Shown piece by piece: positions 45,185 through 54,249 of a DNA stretch of 64,000 nt. How positions within the stretch are numbered: position 1 is the stretch's first letter; each line of letters begins with the position of its first letter. Location of the stretch: assembly GCA_002726205.1 (NCBI GenBank), contig PBSL01000062.1:1-64000 (forward strand), given 5' to 3'. The notes beneath the pieces were generated by a model. The model did no database searches, was not told where the DNA came from, and saw nothing but the letters and a program-made list of their open reading frames with translations. The position numbers were made by a program, and so were the translations under genes. Source of the DNA: Planctomycetaceae bacterium. GTDB lineage: Bacteria > Planctomycetota > Planctomycetia > Planctomycetales > Planctomycetaceae.

Positions 45185-48100
45185 CTAGCGGCGGTACTTC
45201 GGAGGCTTGGGCACCGGCCGCGGATCGTTCTTGATCCGCTCGAGCAGGTGCTTGACCGCGGCGTCCAGCTGCGCGTCGTTGCCCTGGTAGGTGGCATGCG
45301 GCAGGTTGTCGACGACGATGTCCGGATCGACCCCGTGCCCCTCGATCAGCCACTTGCGTTCGGGTCCATAGACACCGGTTTGTGCGGCCGAGGCGAACCC
45401 GCGGTCAACCAGCCGGTTGTTGATGCTCAGCCAGATCTCGCCTCCCCACGTCCGGGTCCCAATGGCCTTGCCCAGCCCGAGTCGCCGAAAGCCCTCGGTA
45501 AAGGCCTCGCCGTCGGATGCCGTCTTCTCGTTGCACAGCACCACCAGGTGACCACGAAAGGCGTATTGCATGTTCCAGTAGGGCTTGCCGACGCGGGGTT
45601 TCCAGTAGAACCAGGCCTTGCGGAGCAGTTTCTCAAGGATCCAGCTGTCGATGTTTCCTCCACGATTGTGGCGAACATCGATGATCAGTCCCTGCCGGTG
45701 AAAGACCGGGTAGTAGTGACGGGCCCATTCGGCCATGTTCGCCTTCCCCATGGCCCGCAGGTGCAGGTAGCCCAGGCGTCCCTTGCCCGATTTTTCGACG
45801 GCCAGTCGGCGGGTGTATTCCCATTGGTCATAGCGAAGATCGGCAGCGCGGCTGGACGAAATTGGTGTCACCACCACCTGCCGGGATGTCTTGGCGCCGG
45901 GATCCAGGACCGACAACAGGACCTTGCGGCCGGACTGGTTACGTAACAGCGAATTGATGTGGTTGACCGACAGGGTCGAGACGCCGTTGATCGACTCGAT
46001 GACCGCGCCGGCTTCGATCTCGACCCCCGGCAACGACAGTGGTGAACGGCGGCTGGGGAGATCCGGATCGGACTGGTAGACGTGATCAACCACGTAGCCC
46101 TGCTTCGCAGCATCGCGATGCAGCAAGCCGCCCAGTTGTCCCAGCGTGACCGCCGGGCTGCCGTCGCGATGGTCACCACCCCGCACGTAGATGTGCAGTG
46201 CCTGCAGTTCACCGACCATCTGTTCGATCAGGTCATTCAATTCCGCCCGATCGGTCACGCGATCCACCAGTGGGAGATGTCGTGCCAGGACTTCCTTCCA
46301 GTCGACCCCGTGCAGACCGGGGTCATAGAAGTAGTCGCGTTCCAATCGCCAGGCATCGACGAACATCTGTCGCCATTCGCTGGTAGGATCGACGGCGAAT
46401 CGCCAACCGCCGAGGTCGATCCTGGACCTGGTCAGTGATTTCGGCGGTGTTCCGGACGCATCGAAGACATGCAGGTCGTCGCTCTTGTGGACCAGGATCT
46501 TCGTACCGTTGCCCGAGACGCGGTAGGAGGTGATGTCGGAGACGACCGTCGTTACCTTCTGGTCATGGGTACGGCGGATGGCCTTGAGCGTTCGTGTTCG
46601 TTTCTTCGTCGTGGCACGTGACACGAAATACAGGTGTTTTTCGGTCGCAGCCAACGCCGAGTAATTGCCGGGGTCGATCGGGACCAGCGAGATGCGTGAC
46701 TGGATGGCGTCGACGTCGATCGTGACCTCGACTTTCTTGGCGGCCGCCTGTTTCTGAGCGGACGTCTTGCTGGAAGAAGAGTTCTTCTTGCTGGTTTTTC
46801 CCCCCTTCTTCTTTCCGGACTTGGTGTCGGTCTCGTCGCCGGGCCGAAACGGCGAGCGTTGTTTCTTGCGGAGCGAGAGTTCAAAGACCTGCGTCGTGCG
46901 ATCGAAGAAAGGCTCCGGCTGCCGGGCACCCCAGGGACTGCTGACCAGCGACTCGAGATGGCGATCGGAGAGGAAGTACAGGAAGCGGCCGTCGGGACTC
47001 CAGGTCGGCGAATAGCTGTCGTAGCGATCCGAGGTCACCGGCGTGTGCGTTTTCCGTTCGACGTTGTAGACGTGAATCCGATCGTTGCTGTTCTCGTCGG
47101 CGACGACGTAGGCCAGCCAGCGGCTATCGGGCGCCCAGGACAGGTCCGAAAAATTGTAGTTCTCGGATCGACCGATTCGTCGGGACTTGCCGCTGGCGAT
47201 TTCCAGCAGCCACAACTCGTAGTTCTTGTCGCGGTAGGCGACCCACCGCCCATCGGGGGACCGCACCGGGAAGTAGCGGAAGACCTTGCCATCCCTGGAG
47301 AGTTGCCGGGGCTTGGCGAGCCCATCGGCTGGCACCTGGTAGAACTCGAACTCGCCGGTGGCATCCGAGAGTGCCAGCAGCGACTTGCCGTCCGGGGCAA
47401 AGCGGGCCCCGCGAAAACGGATTCCCGGGCCGTGCGTGATGTGGATTCGGCGGCCCGACTTTGTCGGCACCACAAAGACGTTGCCCCGGCTGGTGATCGC
47501 CACGCGATCGCCGTTGGTCGAGAGATCCAGGGCGGTCAGGAACTTCAGCGGCTTTTCGATCCACTTCTCCCGGGTCTGCTCGAAATCCGATGGCAGCGTG
47601 ATCGGAATCCGTCGGTCGGTTCGCTGGCCGATGTCGTGGACGTGAAGATCGGCTCCCAGCTGGTAGACGATGCGGCCGTTGGAAAGTGCGGGGCTGAGAA
47701 CATCGAATCCACTATGCCGGGTCAGCTGGGTGAGGTTGCCTCCGTCGGGATCCATGCCCCAGAGGTTCATCGTGCCATCGCGATCCGAGGAAAAGTAGAC
47801 CCGATCCTTCCAGACCATGGGGTCGCGGCTGGTGCCGGCGTAATCACCGGTCAAGGAAACCGCTTCCTTGTCGCCGTCAGCGAACCGCCAGATATTCTCG
47901 GCGGTCCCGCCCTGGTACCGCTTGGTGCTGCTGCCCTGCTTGGCCAGGCGTGTGAAGAACAGGGTGCGACCATCGGGTGTCCAATCGCCCTGGCTGGCCT
48001 GGTGCAGTGGCACCGGCCGGGTGGCCAGCGAGCCGGGATCGACCAGGACCAGTTGCGTGTTCGGGAGCGTGGAATAGTGCCGCGTGGAATAGACGACTCG

Positions 48101-48469
48101 ACCGTCGGGCGTCCAGCCGACCACCCGGGATGATTCTCCGTCGTAGGTCAGCCGTTTCGGCCGGCCGCCGGCCAACGGCATCACGTAGACCTCCCGGGGA
48201 CCCTCGTAGCCGGCTGAAAAGGCGATCTGTTGCCCGTCGGATGAGAAGCGGGCACGGGTTTCCTGCTCCAGGTGTGTCGTCAGCCGCACGGCGCGGCCAC
48301 CGGCCAATGCCACGGTCCACAGGTCACCCTCGGCGGTGAAGGCAACCACCCGATCGTGAATCGCGGGATAGCGAAAGTAACCTCTCGTCCCGGCCGCTTC
48401 CACGCTTGCGGTGGTTGCGATCAACAAGCCAAGCAGTCCGGTACACCAGCCGGTCAGGCGATTCGTCAT
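45185..48469 (-). CDS. secreted tricorn-like S41 protease
   Basis: A 1094-aa protein. A signal peptide (1-26) is followed by two PD40/TolB-like propellers (TRARFSSDGQQIAFSAGYEG, GVRSPDGRWVAY-like blades). A Lys/Ser-rich low-complexity insert lies near 546-578. Next come the tricorn core helical region (QMFVDAWRLERDYFYDPGLHGVDW), a PDZ domain (AGAVIESINGVSTLSVNHINSLL), and the S41 peptidase domain with GLIIDVRHNRGGN and the nucleophile block LCNEKTASDGEAFTEG (Ser-Asp pair). Tricorn proteases degrade peptides to small products. A GGAGAGAG ribosome site precedes the ATG. It lies upstream of the CoA-transferase pair. Confidence 0.9.
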   Translation of the reverse strand: MTNRLTGWCTGLLGLLIATTASVEAAGTRGYFRYPAIHDRVVAFTAEGDLWTVALAGGRAVRLTTHLEQETRARFSSDGQQIAFSAGYEGPREVYVMPLAGGRPKRLTYDGESSRVVGWTPDGRVVYSTRHYSTLPNTQLVLVDPGSLATRPVPLHQASQGDWTPDGRTLFFTRLAKQGSSTKRYQGGTAENIWRFADGDKEAVSLTGDYAGTSRDPMVWKDRVYFSSDRDGTMNLWGMDPDGGNLTQLTRHSGFDVLSPALSNGRIVYQLGADLHVHDIGQRTDRRIPITLPSDFEQTREKWIEKPLKFLTALDLSTNGDRVAITSRGNVFVVPTKSGRRIHITHGPGIRFRGARFAPDGKSLLALSDATGEFEFYQVPADGLAKPRQLSRDGKVFRYFPVRSPDGRWVAYRDKNYELWLLEIASGKSRRIGRSENYNFSDLSWAPDSRWLAYVVADENSNDRIHVYNVERKTHTPVTSDRYDSYSPTWSPDGRFLYFLSDRHLESLVSSPWGARQPEPFFDRTTQVFELSLRKKQRSPFRPGDETDTKSGKKKGGKTSKKNSSSSKTSAQKQAAAKKVEVTIDVDAIQSRISLVPIDPGNYSALAATEKHLYFVSRATTKKRTRTLKAIRRTHDQKVTTVVSDITSYRVSGNGTKILVHKSDDLHVFDASGTPPKSLTRSRIDLGGWRFAVDPTSEWRQMFVDAWRLERDYFYDPGLHGVDWKEVLARHLPLVDRVTDRAELNDLIEQMVGELQALHIYVRGGDHRDGSPAVTLGQLGGLLHRDAAKQGYVVDHVYQSDPDLPSRRSPLSLPGVEIEAGAVIESINGVSTLSVNHINSLLRNQSGRKVLLSVLDPGAKTSRQVVVTPISSSRAADLRYDQWEYTRRLAVEKSGKGRLGYLHLRAMGKANMAEWARHYYPVFHRQGLIIDVRHNRGGNIDSWILEKLLRKAWFYWKPRVGKPYWNMQYAFRGHLVVLCNEKTASDGEAFTEGFRRLGLGKAIGTRTWGGEIWLSINNRLVDRGFASAAQTGVYGPERKWLIEGHGVDPDIVVDNLPHATYQGNDAQLDAAVKHLLERIKNDPRPVPKPPKYRR

Positions 48470-48508
48470 TGTCTCTCTCCGGTTCGGATCACTCGTCGCT
48501 GTCAGGAT

Positions 48509-48946
48509 CTAGCCCAGCCATTGCCGGGCAATGCTCACACCGGCAACACCGACCAGGAGGTTGGCCGCGGCCACCCAGGTCGGCTTGCGAGCGTTTCGCA
48601 TCGCCGTGCGGTTGTCAACATCGTCGTTTCGCGGCGGCGTGCCGGCCTGCAACTTCTTGATGGTGGCGGCGATGTCAAGCAGGCCAAGCACGACAATCAC
48701 GATGATCAGCGACCGGATCGACCACTCGCTGTTGTCGATCGCCAGGCAGGTCCAGCCTCCCAGCACGGCGGCCAACAGGCCAAACACCAGCGAGAGCACG
48801 TTCCAGGTCGTGTTCACCTCGTAGGATCCCTGCCGAAATGTCCCGTCCGCCCCCACCTGTCGATAGACGATCGCGAAGGCGATCATCACGAACCCGACCA
48901 TCACCATGTAGGCGGCGGCGACAGCCGCTACCGGTTCCCACGCCAT
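48509..48946 (-). CDS. small four-helix membrane protein of unknown function
   Basis: A 145-aa integral membrane protein with four hydrophobic helices: AAYMVMVGFVMIAFAIVY, WNVLSLVFGLLAAVLGGW, SLIIVIVVLGLLDIAATI and a shorter C-terminal AANLLVGVAGVSIA. The loops are Asn/Arg-rich. It lies upstream of the tricorn-like gene on the same strand and downstream of the isomerase-like gene. I do not recognise the family. Confidence 0.65.
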   Translation of the reverse strand: MAWEPVAAVAAAYMVMVGFVMIAFAIVYRQVGADGTFRQGSYEVNTTWNVLSLVFGLLAAVLGGWTCLAIDNSEWSIRSLIIVIVVLGLLDIAATIKKLQAGTPPRNDDVDNRTAMRNARKPTWVAAANLLVGVAGVSIARQWLG

Positions 48947-48992
48947 CGCCTGGTCCGTCCTTCCTGCCTGGTGGCAATCGCACGGTGGCCGA

Positions 48993-49904
48993 CTATGTCG
49001 ACAACTTGTCGCGGACCCGTGTCAGCAGTTTCTTGGTGGCGTGGACACCTGCGACCTCCGACAACCGCCCCCCCTCGAATTCGATGCCCACGAAATCGTG
49101 GTAACCGGCATCGACGACGATCTTCATCATCTTCAGGAAGTCGGTCTTGGTTTCGTTGCCGTTCTTGTCGAAATCGTGCGACTTGGCACTGACCGACTTG
49201 GCGAAGGGCATCAATTCGCGGACCCCCTTGTACCGGTCATAGTTGCGGAAGTTGCCGAAGTCGGGCAGCGTGCCGCAGTTCTTCAGGCCGACGCGCTTCA
49301 TCACCGCCGAGAGCCACTGGCCGTTGGAGGACAGCCCCCCGTGGTTCTCGACGATCACGTTCATCTTGACCGTGGCCGCGAACTCGCTGAGCATCCTCAA
49401 CCCGTCGGCAGCCAGTTTCAACTGCTCGTCATAGCTCCCCTTCGATCGGGCATTGACCCGGATCGAGTGACAACCAAGCGCCTTGGCCGCGGTGACCCAT
49501 TTCTTGTGCCGGTTGACCGAGTCCTTTCGCTTGGCGGCGGTCGGGTCGCCGAGGTTCCCCTCGCCGTCGATCAGGATCACCGTCGCGCCGACACCGACGG
49601 CATCGGCCCGTTTCCGCATCCCGGAGATGTAGGCCGCATCGGTCGCCTTCTTGAAGAACGGCCGGTTCCAGTACTCGACCGCATCGATGTTGAATTCCTT
49701 GCGGGTGAACGTGGTGAAGTCGATGTTCTTGAGCTTGCCCTGGGCGATCGTACGATGCAGCGAGTACTGCGTCAGCGAGATCTTGTAGAGTGGCTTGGGC
49801 TTTTTCTTGTCGGCGGCCAGGCCCAGCGGGGCCAGGCCGACCAGGCCGGCGGCGGCAAGCGTGGAAGACTCCAGGAAACTCCGACGGTCGATGGCTTGCG
49901 TCAC
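48993..49904 (-). CDS. Tat-exported sugar phosphate isomerase/epimerase-like TIM barrel
   Basis: A 303-aa protein. A GTG start at 49904 has GGAGGAG a few nt upstream and gives a twin-arginine signal, DRRSFLESSTLAAAGLVGLAPLG. An upstream ATG (49958) would place the signal internally and is rejected. The remainder is an AP-endonuclease-2/xylose-isomerase-like barrel, with metal/substrate residues likely in VIVENHGG, GTLPDFGNF, SVSAKSHDF and DFVGIEFEGG. Secretion is common among planctomycete members of this family. The substrate is unknown. Confidence 0.85.
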   Translation of the reverse strand: MTQAIDRRSFLESSTLAAAGLVGLAPLGLAADKKKPKPLYKISLTQYSLHRTIAQGKLKNIDFTTFTRKEFNIDAVEYWNRPFFKKATDAAYISGMRKRADAVGVGATVILIDGEGNLGDPTAAKRKDSVNRHKKWVTAAKALGCHSIRVNARSKGSYDEQLKLAADGLRMLSEFAATVKMNVIVENHGGLSSNGQWLSAVMKRVGLKNCGTLPDFGNFRNYDRYKGVRELMPFAKSVSAKSHDFDKNGNETKTDFLKMMKIVVDAGYHDFVGIEFEGGRLSEVAGVHATKKLLTRVRDKLST

Positions 49905-50020
49905 GTTGCTCTCCTCCGCGGTGGTCAGGTCACACGAAACCGTCATTCTAGTAGCCACAACACGACCCTGTCACGCCGCCGCGATGTCGGCTGCGGGTCT
50001 CTCATCCCACCGGGAGAGCA

Positions 50021-51649
50021 CTAGCCGGCCTGCTTGTGCGGCCTGCGGTGAAAAACGTGCAGCAACTGCCGCGCGCGGCTGGCGGCCACGTAGGACTCCG
50101 GCGAGGGCGGCCGGAAACCCGTCAGCAGAACACAATCGGCCTCCAGCCCCTTGAAGCGGTAGACGGTCACGTAACGCACCGCCCGTGGATCGCTTGTCTC
50201 GAGACCGTTGGCAACCCGGATGCCGTCGAGGTCGGTCTGTTCGGCGAACACCGAGTTCTCGAAACGATAGCGGCCGACGATCACGATCCGGTCGGGTGCC
50301 AGGCCCTGCTCGTCGATCAACTCGTGCAACACCCGTCCCACCGCCTCGCGTTCCTCGACCTCGTCGGCGACCTCGAGCTCCACCGGCGGCAGACCGTCGG
50401 ACCGATCCGCCAGTGTCCCTGCTTCGATCCCCGCCAGGTCGTGTACGAATTCGGCAATCGCCGGCGCGTTGCGGCAGTTGACATCAAGCACCAACACCGG
50501 CTCGGTCATCGGCAACGCATTCTCGTGGCCAAAGATGTTTTGTCGTGGATCGTGGAAGAGATAGAACCGGGAAACGCTTGAGTCGACCAGCAATTCCTCG
50601 AGTGGAATCCACCAGTGTTCACAGAAATCCTGGGCCTCGTCGACCAGGACCGCGTCATAGCGCTGGCCGTAACCGGCCAGTGCATCCTGCAGCATTTCCG
50701 GAGCCGTCACGTTCCAGAAATCCGATTCATTCTCACGTGGGACCCGAAACTCCCCGCCCACTTTCTTGACGACGTGTTCGCACAGCCCGTGGAAGTGGAA
50801 CACGTCAATCTCGGCTCCCCGTTCCCGGGCCTCCCGCCGCAGCCACTCGGCCAGCAGGATGTTGTAACAGACCAGTAACACGCGGCTGCCCGCCGCCTCG
50901 AGCCGGACAGCCTTCTCCAACGCCAGTACCGTTTTGCCCGAACCGGCACAGCCCTCGACCAGCAGCCGGTGGTTGCGTCGCATCGACTCCATGACGGCAA
51001 CCTGGCCGACGGTCAGGCGATTGAGTGTCTGTTGCTGCTCGGTGAAGCGAGCCGTCAGTGTTCGCACGACCTGGAACTCCGGCAGCAGCCGCTCGACGGC
51101 ACGATCGAACAGCGCCCGTTCCATTCGCTCGCCGGGTGGATAAAAACGCCCGAGAACCTGGACGAGACGATCTTCGATCTGTTCGAGATCCTGCCGCAGG
51201 ATGACCAGGTCCGGGCTGACGTGAGGAGGAAACGTGCCGATCAATCGGTCGCAATCGGTCAGCGCCGCGGCATAACCAAACGGAAGTCCGCTGCGATTCC
51301 AGCCGGCGACATCCCGACAGAGCAGGCCGTTGAGGGTGTGTACGCTTCGCTGGGCCTGGAGGAACGGGTCCTTGTTGATCGGTCGACCCCGTCGTTCCCA
51401 GCGTTGCCGGGTGGCATTGTAGACCACCGGTCCCGACTTGGCCTCGATTGCCAGCAGGCCATGGGTGGGATGCAGCAGTAGAAAATCACACTCACCCTGC
51501 TGCAGCCGGCGGCCGGTGTCGTCGAGCCAGGCCAGCGAATGGATGACGGTCCAGTCATCAGCCAGGGATTCCTCCAGCGCGGTGAACAACGCCCGCTCGG
51601 CACCGCTGGGTGTTCCGGGGGGACAGGCTGGTGGGATCATCCGGGCCAT
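50021..51649 (-). CDS. NERD-domain nuclease-like/UvrD-type helicase fusion
   Basis: A 542-aa protein. The N-terminal NERD domain has QGECDFLLLHPTHGLLAIEAKSG, giving the PD-(D/E)xK-like residues Asp55, Glu69 and Lys71. A superfamily 1 helicase core follows: Walker A EGCAGSGKT (about 232-239), Walker B VLVDEAQDF (about 336), motif III-like FYLFHDPRQ, motif V VTVYRFKGLEADCVLL and motif VI YVAASRARQLLHVF. NERD-helicases of this shape are found in accessory and defence neighbourhoods, but here the gene stands alone between a TIM-barrel gene and a divergent DUF1501 gene. Confidence 0.85.
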   Translation of the reverse strand: MARMIPPACPPGTPSGAERALFTALEESLADDWTVIHSLAWLDDTGRRLQQGECDFLLLHPTHGLLAIEAKSGPVVYNATRQRWERRGRPINKDPFLQAQRSVHTLNGLLCRDVAGWNRSGLPFGYAAALTDCDRLIGTFPPHVSPDLVILRQDLEQIEDRLVQVLGRFYPPGERMERALFDRAVERLLPEFQVVRTLTARFTEQQQTLNRLTVGQVAVMESMRRNHRLLVEGCAGSGKTVLALEKAVRLEAAGSRVLLVCYNILLAEWLRREARERGAEIDVFHFHGLCEHVVKKVGGEFRVPRENESDFWNVTAPEMLQDALAGYGQRYDAVLVDEAQDFCEHWWIPLEELLVDSSVSRFYLFHDPRQNIFGHENALPMTEPVLVLDVNCRNAPAIAEFVHDLAGIEAGTLADRSDGLPPVELEVADEVEEREAVGRVLHELIDEQGLAPDRIVIVGRYRFENSVFAEQTDLDGIRVANGLETSDPRAVRYVTVYRFKGLEADCVLLTGFRPPSPESYVAASRARQLLHVFHRRPHKQAG

Positions 51650-51821
51650 GGCGACGGAATCCTACCCGGGTCGGTGAATCGTGACCACCGGGATTGTCAT
51701 TGATTCGGCCGCGATCGCGACACGCTGGCACCGACGCCGAAATGTCTCTGCCAGTAGTGCTTGCCGCCGGCCTCGCCGATTTGATAGCCTGAAGACGGTC
51801 GGACGTTTTCCGGAGATTTTT

Positions 51822-53207
51822 ATGCTCTCACTGGGCAGCTATCGAGTTCGCGACTGCCAAGGTGTCAGTCGTCGCTCGTTCCTGAAGGCGTCAGCAGCAT
51901 TGCCATTTGCTGCCGGGCTGGCGGGCGTCGATCCCCGGGTCCTGGCGGCCGAGGCTCCCAAGGCCAAATCGGTGATGCTGGTCTGGCTGATCGGTGGTCC
52001 CAGCCACCTGGACCTGTTTGATCCCAAGCCCAGGGCACCGGACCTGTACCGCGGTCCCTTCTCGGCAATCGCTACCCGCACGCCGGGCCTGCAGGTCACC
52101 GAGCTGTTGCCGCGGCTGGCCAATTCCAGTCACAGGTTCTCGGTGGTCCGCAGCAACATCAACTACCACGGTGGTCATCGTGAAGCCGGCTCGATCGGGA
52201 TGACCGGATACTTGGCCCCCGACGGTGGCGAAGGTGGCCAGGGCAGCCCGGCCAGCTACCAGCCTCACTTCGGATCGATCCTCGCCCGGCACCGGTCGCG
52301 AAACCGTCTCAAGGCCGACTCGATCGACCTGCCCGGATTCGTTTCCCTGGCGCGAGGGCCCATCGGAGACGGGGTTGGCCCGAACTTCGGCTATGGAGGC
52401 GGCACCTGGGGCAAGGGTCACGATCCGTTCATGTTCAGCTGCTCAGAAAACGGCAAGGTCTCGATCCCCGAACTGAAGTTGCTTGACGGGCTGACCCAGG
52501 ATCGCCTGGCCAACCGCCGCGAGGTACTCTCGAAACTCGATGCGCTTCGCCGCCGTGCCGACCAGACCGACTTTACCAAGTGGGATGCTGTTTACCGCCG
52601 GGCCTTCAACCTGATTTCCTCGATCGACGCCAACCGCGTCTTCGACCTGACCAAGGAAAACGACAGGACCCGCGACGCATATGGCCACACGTCCTTCGGG
52701 CAAAGCGCACTGCTGGGACGGCGGCTGGTCGAAGCCGGTGTTCCCTTTGTCCAGGTGAACTGGAGCCAGTTCGTCGAGGTGCTCTTCCCGAACCGGGACT
52801 ACGGCTGGGACACGCACTCGGACAACTTCGGGCTGATGGCCGACTGGCACGGCCCACTGCTTGACCGCACGCTCAGCGTGCTGCTGGAGGACCTGGACCA
52901 GCGAGGCCTGCTGGAAACGACGCTGGTCTGCTGCATGGGCGAGTTCGGCCGCACGCCGCGAATCAACAGCATCGGTTCACGGGACCACTGGCACCAGTGC
53001 TATTTCTCGGTCTGGGCCGGAGGTGGCATCGAGCCGGGACGCGTGATCGGCCAAAGCGACAAGAACGGCGAGCTCCCGGCCACCGACCCGGTCACTCCGG
53101 CGATGGTGGGATCGACGATGCTCGAACTGGCCGGAGTCACCTCGGCAACGCGGGTCCAGTTGCAGGTACTGCAGGATGGCGCCCGCGTGATCGACGGTCT
53201 CGTGTAA
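51822..53207 (+). CDS. DUF1501 domain-containing protein (Tat-exported)
   Basis: A 461-aa DUF1501 protein. The ATG at 51822 has CGGAG 6-7 nt upstream, and the Tat signal VSRRSFLKASAALPFAAGLAG follows. Family blocks are VMLVWLIGGPSHLDLFDPKPRAP, FSVVRSNINYHGGHREAGS, DYGWDTHSDNFG and VCCMGEFGRTPRINSIGSRDHWHQCY. Unlike the other three DUF1501 genes it has no DUF1549/DUF1553 partner; a TolB-like propeller gene follows 15 nt later. It is divergent from the NERD-helicase gene. Confidence 0.9.
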   Translation: MLSLGSYRVRDCQGVSRRSFLKASAALPFAAGLAGVDPRVLAAEAPKAKSVMLVWLIGGPSHLDLFDPKPRAPDLYRGPFSAIATRTPGLQVTELLPRLANSSHRFSVVRSNINYHGGHREAGSIGMTGYLAPDGGEGGQGSPASYQPHFGSILARHRSRNRLKADSIDLPGFVSLARGPIGDGVGPNFGYGGGTWGKGHDPFMFSCSENGKVSIPELKLLDGLTQDRLANRREVLSKLDALRRRADQTDFTKWDAVYRRAFNLISSIDANRVFDLTKENDRTRDAYGHTSFGQSALLGRRLVEAGVPFVQVNWSQFVEVLFPNRDYGWDTHSDNFGLMADWHGPLLDRTLSVLLEDLDQRGLLETTLVCCMGEFGRTPRINSIGSRDHWHQCYFSVWAGGGIEPGRVIGQSDKNGELPATDPVTPAMVGSTMLELAGVTSATRVQLQVLQDGARVIDGLV

Positions 53208-53222
53208 CCGGTGGTACCTCGG

Positions 53223-54125
53223 ATGACTCGTGGTCAGATATTGCTGTTGAGTTGCCTGTCGCTGGTCGGACCGGCCAGGCAATTCGCCACGGCCGCCGAA
53301 CCGCAGCGGTTGACCCGGGACGGCCAACTGAAGTTCTCGCCGGTCTTCATCGACCAGGGCCGACGGGTTGTCTATTCGGCCCACAACCAGCCACAACGCG
53401 TTTCGATCATCCGGCTCGATCTCGCCAGCGGCAAGAACACGGTGCATTACCCCGCGGGTTCCGACTCGCAGTTCGACATCGCCTTTTCGGCCGATCGCAA
53501 GATCGAGTGTTTTGCCCGCTCGGGAGGAATTCGACAACTCTCGCTGGTGATCCGGCACACCGCGACCAAGCAGGAGTACCTGTTTCATCCTCCAGGGGCG
53601 TTGCGGAGCACGGTCAGGACGCCCCGCTTCACGCCCGACGGCAAGCGGATCGTGTTGACGCTGAATGCACCCGGCGGTCAACAGATCGTCTCGCTCGATC
53701 TCCAGGGCAAGGATCTCCGCAAGCTGACCGCATCGAACGGCATCAACGGCTGGCCGGCAATTTCTCCTGACGGACAGACGATCGTCTTCAGTTCCAGCCG
53801 CAAGGGGCCGCTGGACCTGTGGCTGATGGACGCCGACGGAAGCAACCAGAGACCCTTCGCAGGGTCGCCCCGCCGCGACCTCTACCCCGCCTGGTCACCC
53901 GATGGCAAGCGGATCGCGTTCACCAGCGCACGAGACGGCAACCAGGAGATTTACGTGATCGACCGCGACGGCACCAATCTCCGCCGCCTGACGCACCACA
54001 AGGAACGCGACATGTTCCCCGTCTGGCATCCTGACGGGCGCCGGCTGTTGACGATTGCCGAACGTGGCGGCCGGTTCGATTTCTACCTGTGGGATGTCAA
54101 AGCAACACTGGCGGCCACCCGCTGA
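53223..54125 (+). CDS. secreted TolB-like (PD40) beta-propeller protein
   Basis: A 300-aa exported protein. A short signal (ILLLSCLSLVGPARQFATAAE) is followed by PD40/WD40-like blades ending in DGKRI/DGQTI motifs: RFTPDGKRIVLTLNAP, AISPDGQTIVFSSSRKGPLDLWLMDADG, AWSPDGKRIAFTSARDGNQEIYVIDRDGTNLRRL and VWHPDGRRLLTIAE. This is the TolB-type propeller without the N-terminal TolB domain. ATG at 53223 is preferred to a GTG at 53211. It is presumably co-transcribed with the DUF1501 gene, perhaps as its partner. Confidence 0.83.
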   Translation: MTRGQILLLSCLSLVGPARQFATAAEPQRLTRDGQLKFSPVFIDQGRRVVYSAHNQPQRVSIIRLDLASGKNTVHYPAGSDSQFDIAFSADRKIECFARSGGIRQLSLVIRHTATKQEYLFHPPGALRSTVRTPRFTPDGKRIVLTLNAPGGQQIVSLDLQGKDLRKLTASNGINGWPAISPDGQTIVFSSSRKGPLDLWLMDADGSNQRPFAGSPRRDLYPAWSPDGKRIAFTSARDGNQEIYVIDRDGTNLRRLTHHKERDMFPVWHPDGRRLLTIAERGGRFDFYLWDVKATLAATR

Positions 54126-54249
54126 CACGACGGGTCGGATCACGCCGGACGACCGAGCCCGCGATGGTCACAGGCTGGGAACGGTCGCAGCGACTGCGTA
54201 GGATGGTCGCTTTCCCAGACCGCTTCCTGACTTTCTCAACGGACGTTTC

